NCBI RefSeq assembly: GCF_009380215.1
Contig: NZ_WHUG01000017.1
Coordinates: 1-64,000 of the forward strand
Direction: 5' to 3'
DNA: 64,000 bases
Source: Rugamonas aquatica
GTDB taxonomy: Bacteria; Pseudomonadota; Gammaproteobacteria; Burkholderiales; Burkholderiaceae_D
A program made the position numbers and the translations under genes. Every line of letters starts with the position of its first letter. Positions within the stretch are counted from its first letter, which is position 1. Shown here in pieces: positions 30,179 to 39,095 of this stretch. Below the pieces are notes generated by a model. It worked only from the letters and a program-made list of their open reading frames with translations, had not been told where the DNA came from and made no database searches.

Positions 30179-32179
30179 TTGATAATAGCAGACTATATCC
30201 AACGCCTCTTCTTTATGCGACCTTTGCTGCGCCCCGCTCCCCTGTTCGTCCTTGCAAGCTATCTGTTGCTGTCGCTGGTCCCCTGCGTGCCCCTGCTGCT
30301 GGGACGGCAAGTGCCGGAGCTCAGCCACATCCTGCTGGTCGAGCTGCTGGCCTGGGTCGCGGCCTGGAGCGTGCTGCAGCGGCCGGCCTGGTTCCACTGG
30401 CTGCTGATCCCGGCCTTCCTGGCGCTGCCGACCGAGCTCTACCTGTTCCTCTACTACGGCCAGGGCATTTCCACCCACCACCTGGGCATCATCGCCGAGA
30501 CCAGCCCCAAGGAGGCGCTGGAATTCCTCGGCCGCAAGGTCTGGCTGATGGCTGCGGTGATGCTGCTGGTGATTTTCTGGTGGATCGCGGTGCAGGTCGC
30601 CGCCCGCCGCAGCCCGGCGCTGGCCTGGCGCGGCAAGTCGCGCTGGGCCGCGCTGCTGTTGCTGGCGGCAGCGGTTGCGCTGTGGAGCTACGGCTGGGAA
30701 TTCGGCGTGCGCGCCAAACCGGCGCAAAAGACGGTGGCGGCCGCCAGCGGCGCCAGGCCGGCCGGCTCGGCGCTGGGCTCGGCCATCGGGTCGGCGCTCA
30801 GTTCGGCGCTCAGCCATGTGGGCATCACCGCCTCGGCCGGCTCGGCCGACAGCGCGTCCGACGAAGCCGAGGAAGAAGAGGATGCCGAGGAGGACAGCTC
30901 GCCCGAACACGCCGCCATCGCCGGCGCCGGCCGCACCGGCTGGCAGTGGTCGCAACTGCCGTGGTGGATGCGCTCGCCGCTGGGCTTCGACAACTTCGCC
31001 TCGTCGTGGCCGTTCGGCCTGACCGCGCGCGGCGTCGACTTCTATAAAGAGCGCCAATACCTGGCCGACCTGGGCGAGCGCAGCAGCACCTTCAGCTTCA
31101 AGGCGCACCAGCCAGAGCAGAACGACACGCCGGAAATCGTCATCATGGTGATCGGCGAATCGTCGCGCTACGACCGCTGGGGCATCAACGGCTACGAACG
31201 CGACACCACCCCGCTGCTCAAGCAGGAGACCAACCTGGTGACGCTGCCGGACGTCATCACGGCGGTATCGGCGACGCGCTTGTCGGTGCCGGTGATCATC
31301 TCGCGCAAGCCGGCCATGCAGAGCCTGAAGGACGGCTTCTCGGAGAAATCCTTCCTCACCGCTTATAAAGAGGCGGGCTTCAAGACCTGGTGGCTGTCGA
31401 ACCAGATCTCGTTCGGCCAGTTCGACACGCCGGTGTCGGTGTTCGCCAAGGAAGCCAACGTGATTCAGTTCATGAACCTGGGCGGCTTCACCAACAACTC
31501 CAACTTCGACCAGATCCTGCTGGAGCCGCTGCAGCATGCGATCGCCGACCCGGCGCCGAAGAAGCTGATCGTGCTGCACACGCTGGGCAACCACTGGAAC
31601 TACAGCCAGCGCTATCCGAAGGAGTTCGACAAATGGCAGCCGTCGCTGCTGGGCGTCGACAAGCCGGTCTACACCGACACCAAGATCAAGCCGCAGCTCA
31701 ACAACAGCTACGACAACTCCATCCTGTACACCGACTGGTTCCTGTCGCAGGTGATCCATCAATTGAAGGAGACGCAGCAGCTGACCTCGATGGTCTACGT
31801 GGCCGACCACGGCCAGACGCTGTACGACAACAGCTGCAACCTCGCCTTCCACGGCCACAATACGCAGTTCGAATTCCACGTGCCGGCGCTGGTGTGGTAC
31901 TCGGACGAATACAAGACGCGCTATCCGGAAAAGGTGAAGCAGCTGGTGCGCCACCGCAAGGCGCGGCTGGCGACGGAGAACATCTTCCACACGCTGCTGG
32001 ATCTGGGCGACATCCAGTACGAAGACGAGCGCCTGGAATGGAGCTTCATCAACAAGCAATTCAAGCAGCACAAGCGCTACGTCGACAGCTACGGCTGGAG
32101 CAACTACGACAACGCCAGCTTCAAGGGCGACTGCCGCGAAGTGATCGACAAGGGCAAGCCGCTGAAGCAGGAGAAGTAA
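30179..32179 (+). CDS. Phosphoethanolamine transferase (EptA/CptA-type, sulfatase fold)
   Basis: Inner-membrane enzyme with N-terminal membrane helices (about residues 18-175) and a periplasmic sulfatase-type domain that transfers phosphoethanolamine to a lipid or glycan. Metal-site and nucleophile motifs are visible: IGESSRYDRWGINGYERDT (E327), SATRLSVP with T366 as nucleophile, HTLGNHWNYSQRYP and VADHGQTLYDNSC. Between helices and domain lies an unusual insertion, residues 186-250, rich in Ala/Ser/Gly and then acidic (DEAEEEEDAEED). Start is TTG or the ATG at codon 13; neither has a strong ribosome-binding site. Target (lipid A, glucan or other) is not determinable. Confidence 0.85.
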   Translation: MIIADYIQRLFFMRPLLRPAPLFVLASYLLLSLVPCVPLLLGRQVPELSHILLVELLAWVAAWSVLQRPAWFHWLLIPAFLALPTELYLFLYYGQGISTHHLGIIAETSPKEALEFLGRKVWLMAAVMLLVIFWWIAVQVAARRSPALAWRGKSRWAALLLLAAAVALWSYGWEFGVRAKPAQKTVAAASGARPAGSALGSAIGSALSSALSHVGITASAGSADSASDEAEEEEDAEEDSSPEHAAIAGAGRTGWQWSQLPWWMRSPLGFDNFASSWPFGLTARGVDFYKERQYLADLGERSSTFSFKAHQPEQNDTPEIVIMVIGESSRYDRWGINGYERDTTPLLKQETNLVTLPDVITAVSATRLSVPVIISRKPAMQSLKDGFSEKSFLTAYKEAGFKTWWLSNQISFGQFDTPVSVFAKEANVIQFMNLGGFTNNSNFDQILLEPLQHAIADPAPKKLIVLHTLGNHWNYSQRYPKEFDKWQPSLLGVDKPVYTDTKIKPQLNNSYDNSILYTDWFLSQVIHQLKETQQLTSMVYVADHGQTLYDNSCNLAFHGHNTQFEFHVPALVWYSDEYKTRYPEKVKQLVRHRKARLATENIFHTLLDLGDIQYEDERLEWSFINKQFKQHKRYVDSYGWSNYDNASFKGDCREVIDKGKPLKQEK

Positions 32180-32208
32180 TCGGCATTTGATTCCGCTGTG
32201 CGCTCATA

Positions 32209-33093
32209 TCAGGGTGTGCGCCGTTTCTGCCCCTCCAGCCAGGCGACCGGCATATGGGCAAGCAAGGGGTCGCCGGCCAGCAGATTGCGCCAACGCTTGC
32301 CGCCATCGCCCGAATACACCAGCAGATACGGACTGGGTCCATCGCCGTCCGGCAGCAGGGCCGCCAGCCAGATCTCGCGGTCGTTGACCACGTAGCTGCT
32401 GACCAGCGACGACAGGCCAGCCGGCAGGCTCACCTTGCTCCAGCGGCGGCCATCGCTTGAACGCAGCAGCGTCTGCTCGACCGAGCCGGTGATCCACCAC
32501 CCGCCCCGATCGGAATGCGCCAGTTCGACCAGCAAATCCGGGTTGCCCAGACGCTGCTGTGCCACCACCTGGCAGCGGCCGATATCGATACGCTCAACCA
32601 GATAGTCGGCTACCGCGCCGTCCGGGCCGAAGCGCGTCGCCAGCGCCAGCAGCGCATCGCTCGCGCTGGCCAAGGCGAGATTCGCATCCTTCAACGCATC
32701 GAGCGCACTCTTCTTCCCATCGAGATGAAGCTGCTGCGGCGACAGGCGGCATTCCTTGCCGCCGCGCCGGAAGCGATAGCGCTCATCCAGCACCGCGACC
32801 TCGACGCCGTGTGGCAACGCCAGCGCCGCATCCGTGCGCGCCAGCACGCGGCCGGTCGCGCCATCGATCACCGTGCCGCCGGCGTAGATGCGCCCGGCCT
32901 CATCGAGCGACAGCGGCGGCCAGGCCTTGCCTCCCGGTAGTATCGTCACGGTGACGGCAGGCTGCGCATGGATCACCATTTGATGCTGGTCCTCGCTGAC
33001 CCTGTTCGCGCCCAGCTGGTAGTCGAGGGCGGTCACGTCGGCCAGCGCGGCCTGCGCCAGACCCAGGCCAGCCACCAGCATGGAGTTTTTCAC
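32209..33093 (-). CDS. Exported protein with Asp-box repeats, in the VgrG island
   Basis: A 294-residue protein from a GTG start 6 nt after the preceding gene. The N-terminus MKNSMLVAGLGLAQAALADV resembles a signal peptide with cleavage after ALA. Two Asp-box (BNR-like) motifs, RSSDGRRW and SGDGGKRW, near residues 215 and 265 suggest a small beta-propeller. I do not recognise a family. It is the last gene downstream of the VgrG-effector pair, so it may be an immunity or accessory protein acting in the periplasm. It is GC-rich like the rest of the genome, unlike its two upstream neighbours. Confidence 0.55.
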   Translation of the reverse strand: MKNSMLVAGLGLAQAALADVTALDYQLGANRVSEDQHQMVIHAQPAVTVTILPGGKAWPPLSLDEAGRIYAGGTVIDGATGRVLARTDAALALPHGVEVAVLDERYRFRRGGKECRLSPQQLHLDGKKSALDALKDANLALASASDALLALATRFGPDGAVADYLVERIDIGRCQVVAQQRLGNPDLLVELAHSDRGGWWITGSVEQTLLRSSDGRRWSKVSLPAGLSSLVSSYVVNDREIWLAALLPDGDGPSPYLLVYSGDGGKRWRNLLAGDPLLAHMPVAWLEGQKRRTP

Positions 33094-33099
33094 GGCAGA

Positions 33100-33603
33100 C
33101 TACTTACTTTTAACCAATACACCAACGATACGCGCGTCGAATTCCAACTTTACCTGCGGGTCCACTCCCGTTTTTTTATCCACAAACCGGAATTCAAATG
33201 GATCGTCGACTTTAAATGGAGAAACCGCACCGGGTAAGCCCTTGAAGACCATGCCCACCCCGACGCTGAAGGTAGACGAATTGGGGCAGATCGGCGCGAT
33301 TTTCTTTACGCTTATGCAAATATTGCATTCCTCTCCGACTATCTCCAGACGGGCGGGAAATAAAATCGCCCGATATTGCGTATCCTTGACCATGTAATCC
33401 GAAGCGAAATCTTCCTTGGTTACAAAAGTTCCAAAGTCCACCGGCCCTTTCACCAGTTTGCTATCTTTGTCGATCAAATAAATGGCCGGTTCGCTTACCC
33501 TGTTTTTGATCGGACATGCAGTACTCTTCGCATCTGCATACGCATTACCCCACGCTGCAATCAAAAACACCAGCGCAGAAATTCCATGAGGTTTCAGGTT
33601 CAT
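33100..33603 (-). CDS. Small exported protein after the effector, candidate immunity protein
   Basis: A 167-residue protein whose ATG directly follows the effector stop codon (TAGATG), so translation is probably coupled. The N-terminus MNLKPHGISALVFLIAAWGN and AYADAKS form a signal peptide; the mature part has four cysteines (ACPIK, EECNICISV, APICPN) that could form disulfides in the periplasm. No family is recognised. Position, size and export fit an immunity protein against a periplasmic peptidoglycan-cleaving effector; this is inference. Its base composition is visibly AT-richer than the surrounding genome. Confidence 0.6.
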   Translation of the reverse strand: MNLKPHGISALVFLIAAWGNAYADAKSTACPIKNRVSEPAIYLIDKDSKLVKGPVDFGTFVTKEDFASDYMVKDTQYRAILFPARLEIVGEECNICISVKKIAPICPNSSTFSVGVGMVFKGLPGAVSPFKVDDPFEFRFVDKKTGVDPQVKLEFDARIVGVLVKSK

Positions 33604-35955
33604 CTATTTTCCAATCAACTCATTCAAAAAAACATTGTAGCGGTCTAATAGGTCTGCCATCGTATAGACATAGTTTTGCTTGGCACGCGTCTCATGTCTT
33701 GCATCAACACCACCGGGCAAGCTAGACCACTCTTTCGGCAATAGCTTGACTGCGTCTTCGATCTTCCCTTGTCGAATTTTCCCCAATGGGTTGCCCGATC
33801 GGCCTTCGATGATGGAGACCGCCATTCTATCTTGCGTAGCCGGAGAGAAATCGGCAGGCAATCCTTTCTTAACTTGCCCCTTCCAGGTGCCCAGCGCAAT
33901 TTGATAGGCTCCTGCAAATGTATGCTCGCCGCCACTCGCTGCACGAGGGTGTGTGCTGGTATCGCTGAAAGTGATTTTTCCGTTTATCGACTGTTGCAGC
34001 CTGAAATATCGATCTTCGTCTTTGATGCCGTGGCACTCCCACTCTCGCAACACCTTCAAAAATGCTCGCACCCGCAGATCGGGCAAAGGGTCGAAAACCT
34101 TTCTATACACGCCTAGCACGACCATCGGTTTACTGTTGAGCAAGTCCCCCAGTTTTTCACTTTTATAGTCACTAATGTAACCGTCATAGGTGCGTACTTC
34201 GATATGCCCGTAATTTTCATCATCCGGCACCGGTGGCGGTGTGCCTGCGGAAGGCTTGACGTGTTTTCCGGGTTTCCTGAGCGCGTGCTTATTTTTCTTG
34301 GCCGCGGCCATTTCCTCTTGTATTTTCTTGTTTTCGTCGTCCCAAAGACTCACTTTAGCCGGTAAGGCGGCCACTTCGGCATCGTACTTGGCTTTCGCAA
34401 CCGCATAGGCTTTCAGCGCGGCCGCATGCTTGTCAGTGTTTGCCTTTTCGTACTCATCCGAATATCTATACACGACGATGTCGCCCGGCATGGCCCAGCG
34501 CGCGTCGGGAATCGATTTTGAAATCTCCTGAAATCCCTGTTCAAGTAGCCATTTCCCTGCGCCTTTTGCGGGAACGTCGACATCATAGCCGCGCACCAAT
34601 CCCGCACGCCAAAGGCCCACTTTGACAGACGGATAACAGCGCCCGTCCGATTTTGTACGGCTCTTCCCGACCAGCGGCACAAAGGTATTGGCGAGTATGC
34701 CAACCTTGATCAAGGCCGATGACAATGAGGTGGGTTTTGAAAACATCGCCTTCCATTCCCACGCTGTCTGCTCTTCCATGATTTCAACCAGATGCGTCAC
34801 CTGAGGTGGTGCGGCTTGGTCGGCACTCCCCACTTTGACGCCACCAATGGCGCTCGATGCCGGAGTCGATGAAGGCGCCAGCGTCGGAACAGGCGCCGCC
34901 GCTGGCGCTGTGGCGGCGCCGGGCTTTTTTGCGGAAGGCGTCACGGCAGTGTTAGCCGGTGTAGTTTTCGCTTTGTCGGCCTGAATAGCAGGGACCGTGC
35001 AAGTCTTGGGTTCGGCCTTGAAGTCGCCCCAACTCCACAGCCCAAAAGTTGGAATGTGGTTGCGGCGGGCCCAATCAAAGGCTTTTTCCTTAAGCGTCGC
35101 GACCGGGTGTCCCGCTTCATTGCGGCAGGCTTCTGTTGTGGCGTCGGGTTGTTTGCCGCCGCCGGCGATTTTGCCCGCCAGCGGCGCGGCCGGGGACTGG
35201 TTCGCCTCTGGCTTGGGTGGTTTCGGCACGGCTGGGCCTTCCGTCCCTTTGTGGGCTTCAGTCTCCAATGAAATCTTGATGTGTGGACTCACCGCGCAGA
35301 CATTCATATCTGCGCAGGCAACCAGCCCGCTAAATTTCGAGGCGTACTGGCCGTCACTCTTGAGCACAAAAAACTCCAAAGGCTGATTCGGCTGAAGGCC
35401 GGATATTTCGTCGATCTGCCCTGCCGAATTCGTTGAGCCCGCGTATATAGTCTTGGCGACGACGATGCGATATTTCAGCCCACTAATTGCTTTGCCTGCG
35501 AAGTCACAAATTGTTAAATTCAGACTCACCGTATCGTCCGCTGACGGAGCCGGCGGAACTACCGGCTCCGTCGTCTGGTCCTCTGTTGCCGCCGGCGCTA
35601 CCGTGGTCTGCGGTGACGCGGGAGTGTCGTTGTCGACGGCAGTGACAGCGGGGGCGTCTGGTGTCGCATCAGTTGAGGTCCGAGCTTGCGTGACCGTGCC
35701 GGTTTCCTCCGTAGTGGGAGCGACCGGTTTATCGGTTGGGACTGTCGTGACGTCCGGCAGCGTGTCTGCTGCGCCGTCGTTGGCTCCGGCTGGCAACGTG
35801 ACAGGGGCCTGCGTAGCGACGGGAATCCCGTCCGTGACCGACGCCGCCGTAGAAGGACCGCATGTGGCCTTCGTCGCATTGACCGTTGGCAAGGCACTGG
35901 GATTCAATTCAGGCAACGCGGGGGAAGGCGCCAGGCTAGAGGCTTCGCTACTCAT
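33604..35955 (-). CDS. Putative type VI effector with CHAP/NlpC-like and lambda-lysozyme-like domains
   Basis: 783 residues. 1-140: Ala/Thr/Pro-rich low-complexity region. 143-232: Ig-like carrier domain with cysteines. 235-380: second linker. 385-620: a papain-like (CHAP/NlpC) fold is suggested by C440 in DGRCYPSVKVGL, PGDIVVYR at 490-497, H584 in GHIEV and D596 in ISDY, interrupted by an 80-residue Lys/Ala/Glu-rich insertion. 626-783: resembles lambda-type endolysin/GH104 (REWECHG, STHPRAASGGEHTFAGAYQI, DFSPATQDRMA). It would cleave both peptide and glycan of peptidoglycan. It overlaps vgrG by 4 nt, the normal place for a cargo effector. Domain calls are by eye. Confidence 0.7.
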   Translation of the reverse strand: MSSEASSLAPSPALPELNPSALPTVNATKATCGPSTAASVTDGIPVATQAPVTLPAGANDGAADTLPDVTTVPTDKPVAPTTEETGTVTQARTSTDATPDAPAVTAVDNDTPASPQTTVAPAATEDQTTEPVVPPAPSADDTVSLNLTICDFAGKAISGLKYRIVVAKTIYAGSTNSAGQIDEISGLQPNQPLEFFVLKSDGQYASKFSGLVACADMNVCAVSPHIKISLETEAHKGTEGPAVPKPPKPEANQSPAAPLAGKIAGGGKQPDATTEACRNEAGHPVATLKEKAFDWARRNHIPTFGLWSWGDFKAEPKTCTVPAIQADKAKTTPANTAVTPSAKKPGAATAPAAAPVPTLAPSSTPASSAIGGVKVGSADQAAPPQVTHLVEIMEEQTAWEWKAMFSKPTSLSSALIKVGILANTFVPLVGKSRTKSDGRCYPSVKVGLWRAGLVRGYDVDVPAKGAGKWLLEQGFQEISKSIPDARWAMPGDIVVYRYSDEYEKANTDKHAAALKAYAVAKAKYDAEVAALPAKVSLWDDENKKIQEEMAAAKKNKHALRKPGKHVKPSAGTPPPVPDDENYGHIEVRTYDGYISDYKSEKLGDLLNSKPMVVLGVYRKVFDPLPDLRVRAFLKVLREWECHGIKDEDRYFRLQQSINGKITFSDTSTHPRAASGGEHTFAGAYQIALGTWKGQVKKGLPADFSPATQDRMAVSIIEGRSGNPLGKIRQGKIEDAVKLLPKEWSSLPGGVDARHETRAKQNYVYTMADLLDRYNVFLNELIGK

Positions 35956-38900
35956 GCCGACTCCCCGCCATCGCTGTCTAGTGCCTGAGCGCCGTTGATC
36001 GCATGTTCAACATCAATAAAAATTCTCCACTCACCGTCCCCGAGAAATAAATCCACTTTTTCCTTTTCTTTCGTAAAGATACGTTTTGTCTCTCCCACTT
36101 CATTGGTGATTCCGCTCGCTATGATGGCGCCCGACTTGTCTCGAACCGTATAGGGAACGTGCACCAGCGCATCACCCGTCTCATGGTTTGCGCCAATAAA
36201 ATTCATCACATTAACTTGCTGGCTATGCACACCCGGCCATTCCGCCGATAAAGGCATACGCGGCAATGCAGGATACGACTTGTCCGGTCCAGTCAATTCC
36301 TTCATGCTGGCCTTGAACGTCATCGTCCCCGGCCCGTGGATCATGATGTTGCCGCCCTCCAGCTTCAGGAACGCGCCCTGTGCCGTCAGCATCACATGCT
36401 CCTTGGCCGCCACGGTCACGCTCTTGCCGACGCTGGCCACGGTGATCCGCTTGTCGGCCGTGAGCTTGCTCGCGTCCGACTGGCTCTGCACGCTGACCTT
36501 GCCGCTGGCCGCGTGCAATTTAATGCCGGTTTCCTGATTCGGCTTGTCCGCGCTGCTGGCTTTGCCGTAGGTGAACAGGCTGATGCCGTCCTTCACCAGA
36601 TGCATGCTGTTGCCCTGCGCCGCGAAGTTCACGTCCTGCCCAGCGCTGATGCTCGACGACGCGCCGGCGAGCACCATCGCGCTGGCCGGCGTGGTGGCCG
36701 CGATGCCGGCCGGGCTGGACAATTGCAGATGCGGCTCGCTGTACGCCGTCACCTGACCGGCGCCGCCCGCATCGCCACCGCCGCCGGCCTGCACGCCGGC
36801 CACGACCTTGGCCGCATCGGCCATGCCCGCGATCGCCGGCAGCTTCTCTGCCGCCGGCTCGTCGGCGCCCTTGCCATCCTTCAGCCGGGCGTTATGCTTC
36901 TGCGCCGTTTCGGCCAGGCTCTGCTGCAACTGCCGGCCGGCGTCGATCTGCGCGAGCGCCTCGCGGCTGTCGAGCTGCTGGCCGTTGCCGCCGTTGCGCG
37001 CATCGGTCGACAACAACATGCCCTGGCCGGCGCGCAGCGCGGCGCTGTGCCCGGTCTTCAGTTCGGCGCCGAAGCCCGCCGTCTGCAAGCGCTGGTTATC
37101 GGTCTGATGACGCAGGTGGCCGAGATTCAATTCATCGGTGCCCAGATAGGCCGCCGCGTGCCGCTGCAAGGCTAGGCGCGGCTCGCCCGGCGTATCGTCG
37201 AACACCATCTGGCTGTAGGCGCCGCTGCCGCCCTGGCTGCTGCCCATCGCCTGCGACTTAAGGCCCGACAGTACCGCCGGATGCGCGTGCGCGCCGCCGT
37301 CGCCGGGGAACCAGGCCGGCGCATTGCCGGTCGCCGCGCCGGCGCCCTGTCCAACCTGGTTGTGCTGGGCGTCGCCCTGGCCCTTGCCGTTGTAGACGCT
37401 GCCGATCACCACCGGCCGGTCGATATTGCCGTCGATGAAGTCGATCAGCACTTCGCTGCCGATGCGCGGCACCGCCACCGCGCCCCAGTTGGCGCCGGCC
37501 ACCGAAGCCAGCGAGGTGGCGATCCGCACCCACGTGCCGGCCTGGTCGTCGCCGGGCGCGCCGCTGTGGCCGTCCGGCGCCGGATGGTTCAGGCGGCTGT
37601 GGCTCTGGCCGCCGCGCTGCCAGTGGAATTGCACCTTGATGCGGTGGTCGCGGTCGGTGTGGACGACGGCCCCGGCCGGCCCCACCACGACGGCGGTCTG
37701 CTGCCCCAGCACGGTCGGCTTGGGATGCAGCACGCGGCCGTGGCCGTCGACATCGCTGCTGCGGTAAGGCACGCTGCTGCGGATGGCGTCGATGCGGTTG
37801 CGATACAGCGGACGTTCGCCCATGTTCTCCCCGACCGCGTGCAGGCTGCCGGCCTCTTCTTGGGCGATGGTTTGCGCCAGCGCGCTCAGCCCCAGCAAGC
37901 CGCTGACCTGGTGCTTGATGTCCGTACTCAGATTGTTGTGCGCCAGGTGCAGCACACGCAGCACAACAAACGTGCGCTCGCTGTCGTCGGCCGCCTGGTC
38001 GAGCTGGGCCTGGCCGGTCAGCGTGAAGGTCGTGCCGGGCGCCAGCGTGCGCACCGTGCCCGCACCCACATGCGTCTCGCGCGTCGCCTCCAGCGCCTGC
38101 AACTGCTGGTCGGCGATGCGCTGGCCATGCTCGCGCGACTGGTAGGCATAGGTGCCCGGGGTGTCGCGGCTGGCGAGCGGCAGATCGCCACTGACCTCGC
38201 CGGCGGCCCCCACCGGCCGCATGCTGTTGGTGCGATAATCCCAGCTGCTCACTTCCAGCGTGTCCAGCGTCCAGCGGGCCTCGATGCGCCAGCGGTCCAT
38301 GCTGTCTTCGCGCATGACGGCGCCGGGCTGGCTAAAGCGCACCACCGGCTGCGCGTTCGGCTGGAAGCTGTCGTTGTGGTCGGCGATCACCATGACGTGG
38401 CTGCCGAAGCTCTCGCTATCGGGCGCCCCGCTGTGTTCGAAGTAGTAGAACAGTCCCTCTTCGCGCATCAGCCGTTCGGCGAAGTCGAGGTTGGATTCCT
38501 GGTACTGGCAAGTCAGCGAGCGCACCGGATAGGCGCCCGGGTCTTGCACGTCGAAGCGCCAGTCCGGCACAAGCTTGCCCACGCTCTCCCAGCTTTGAAA
38601 CAGGGCCGACAGGATGTCGAGCACATTCTTGTCCTGAAACACCCGGCTGTCGCGGCCATGGCGCAGGAAGCTGTACCACGGGCCTATGGTCAGCGCATAG
38701 CGCGCCAGGCCGCCATCGGCGCCCAGCATGGCGACGTCGGTGATGTGCCCATGAAAATAGCGCGGCCCGCCGGCCAGCGCGGTATCGAGCTCCAGCAACG
38801 CCGGCTGGCCCAGCAGCGACTTCAGCGGAATATCGGCATCGCCCGACAGCGCCGTCACCTGCAGCGCATAGCACTGGCTGACGCCTTCTTCGCCGCGCAG

Positions 38901-38990
38901 GCATTCGACGACCAATGCGTCGGCCCCCAGCGGTGTCGCCAGGCGCAGCAGGCGCGTTTCTTGAGTGAGACTGGTGAAAAGATCTAACAT
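35952..38990 (-). CDS. vgrG: Type VI secretion spike protein VgrG with C-terminal extension
   Basis: A 1012-residue VgrG. The N-terminal gp27-like part includes YALQVTALSGDADIPLKSLL, RYFHGHITDVAML and YQESNLDFAERLMREEGLFY; the gp5-like OB domain includes DRDHRIKVQFHWQRGGQSHS and PRIGSEVLIDFIDGNIDRPV followed by IGSVYNGKGQ; the DUF2345 beta-helix region contains ISAGQDVNFAAQGN. The last 100 residues (VHVPYTVRDKSGAIIASGIT onward) look like a transthyretin-type cargo-docking domain. VgrG tips the puncturing device and here probably carries the effector encoded by the overlapping next gene. No Hcp, sheath or baseplate gene is in the window, so this is an orphan vgrG island. Confidence 0.93.
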   Translation of the reverse strand: MLDLFTSLTQETRLLRLATPLGADALVVECLRGEEGVSQCYALQVTALSGDADIPLKSLLGQPALLELDTALAGGPRYFHGHITDVAMLGADGGLARYALTIGPWYSFLRHGRDSRVFQDKNVLDILSALFQSWESVGKLVPDWRFDVQDPGAYPVRSLTCQYQESNLDFAERLMREEGLFYYFEHSGAPDSESFGSHVMVIADHNDSFQPNAQPVVRFSQPGAVMREDSMDRWRIEARWTLDTLEVSSWDYRTNSMRPVGAAGEVSGDLPLASRDTPGTYAYQSREHGQRIADQQLQALEATRETHVGAGTVRTLAPGTTFTLTGQAQLDQAADDSERTFVVLRVLHLAHNNLSTDIKHQVSGLLGLSALAQTIAQEEAGSLHAVGENMGERPLYRNRIDAIRSSVPYRSSDVDGHGRVLHPKPTVLGQQTAVVVGPAGAVVHTDRDHRIKVQFHWQRGGQSHSRLNHPAPDGHSGAPGDDQAGTWVRIATSLASVAGANWGAVAVPRIGSEVLIDFIDGNIDRPVVIGSVYNGKGQGDAQHNQVGQGAGAATGNAPAWFPGDGGAHAHPAVLSGLKSQAMGSSQGGSGAYSQMVFDDTPGEPRLALQRHAAAYLGTDELNLGHLRHQTDNQRLQTAGFGAELKTGHSAALRAGQGMLLSTDARNGGNGQQLDSREALAQIDAGRQLQQSLAETAQKHNARLKDGKGADEPAAEKLPAIAGMADAAKVVAGVQAGGGGDAGGAGQVTAYSEPHLQLSSPAGIAATTPASAMVLAGASSSISAGQDVNFAAQGNSMHLVKDGISLFTYGKASSADKPNQETGIKLHAASGKVSVQSQSDASKLTADKRITVASVGKSVTVAAKEHVMLTAQGAFLKLEGGNIMIHGPGTMTFKASMKELTGPDKSYPALPRMPLSAEWPGVHSQQVNVMNFIGANHETGDALVHVPYTVRDKSGAIIASGITNEVGETKRIFTKEKEKVDLFLGDGEWRIFIDVEHAINGAQALDSDGGESA

Positions 38991-39029
38991 GGGGGGCGGG
39001 GTTGTTGATTTGCTATCCTTCGGCCTCGC

Positions 39030-39058
39030 ATTACACCTTAGAAGTTCATTTCAAGCAA
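39030..39058 (-). promoter_or_regulatory. Candidate promoter of the vgrG operon
   Basis: Minus strand TTGCTT (39053-39058), 17-bp spacer, TGTAAT (39030-39035, 5 of 6 to consensus), about 40 bp upstream of vgrG. It is the only gap where the island can be started, since the gene upstream ends at 39096. Confidence 0.5.
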
Positions 39059-39062
39059 GAGT

Positions 39063-39087
39063 GATTCAATTGAATCGGGGGTACCCC
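39063..39087. promoter_or_regulatory. Two adjacent palindromes upstream of the vgrG promoter
   Basis: GATTCAATTGAATC (39063-39076) is a perfect 14-bp palindrome starting 4 bp upstream of the candidate -35 box, followed by GGGGTACCCC (39078-39087), a perfect 10-bp palindrome. The first has the size and position of an operator; the second may be a second site or chance. Confidence 0.4.
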
Positions 39088-39095
39088 GCTGCGGT

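Noticed and set aside
30110..32071. A 653-codon minus-strand open frame opposite the phosphoethanolamine transferase
   Set aside because: The plus-strand product has an intact active site; the antisense product is composition-driven.
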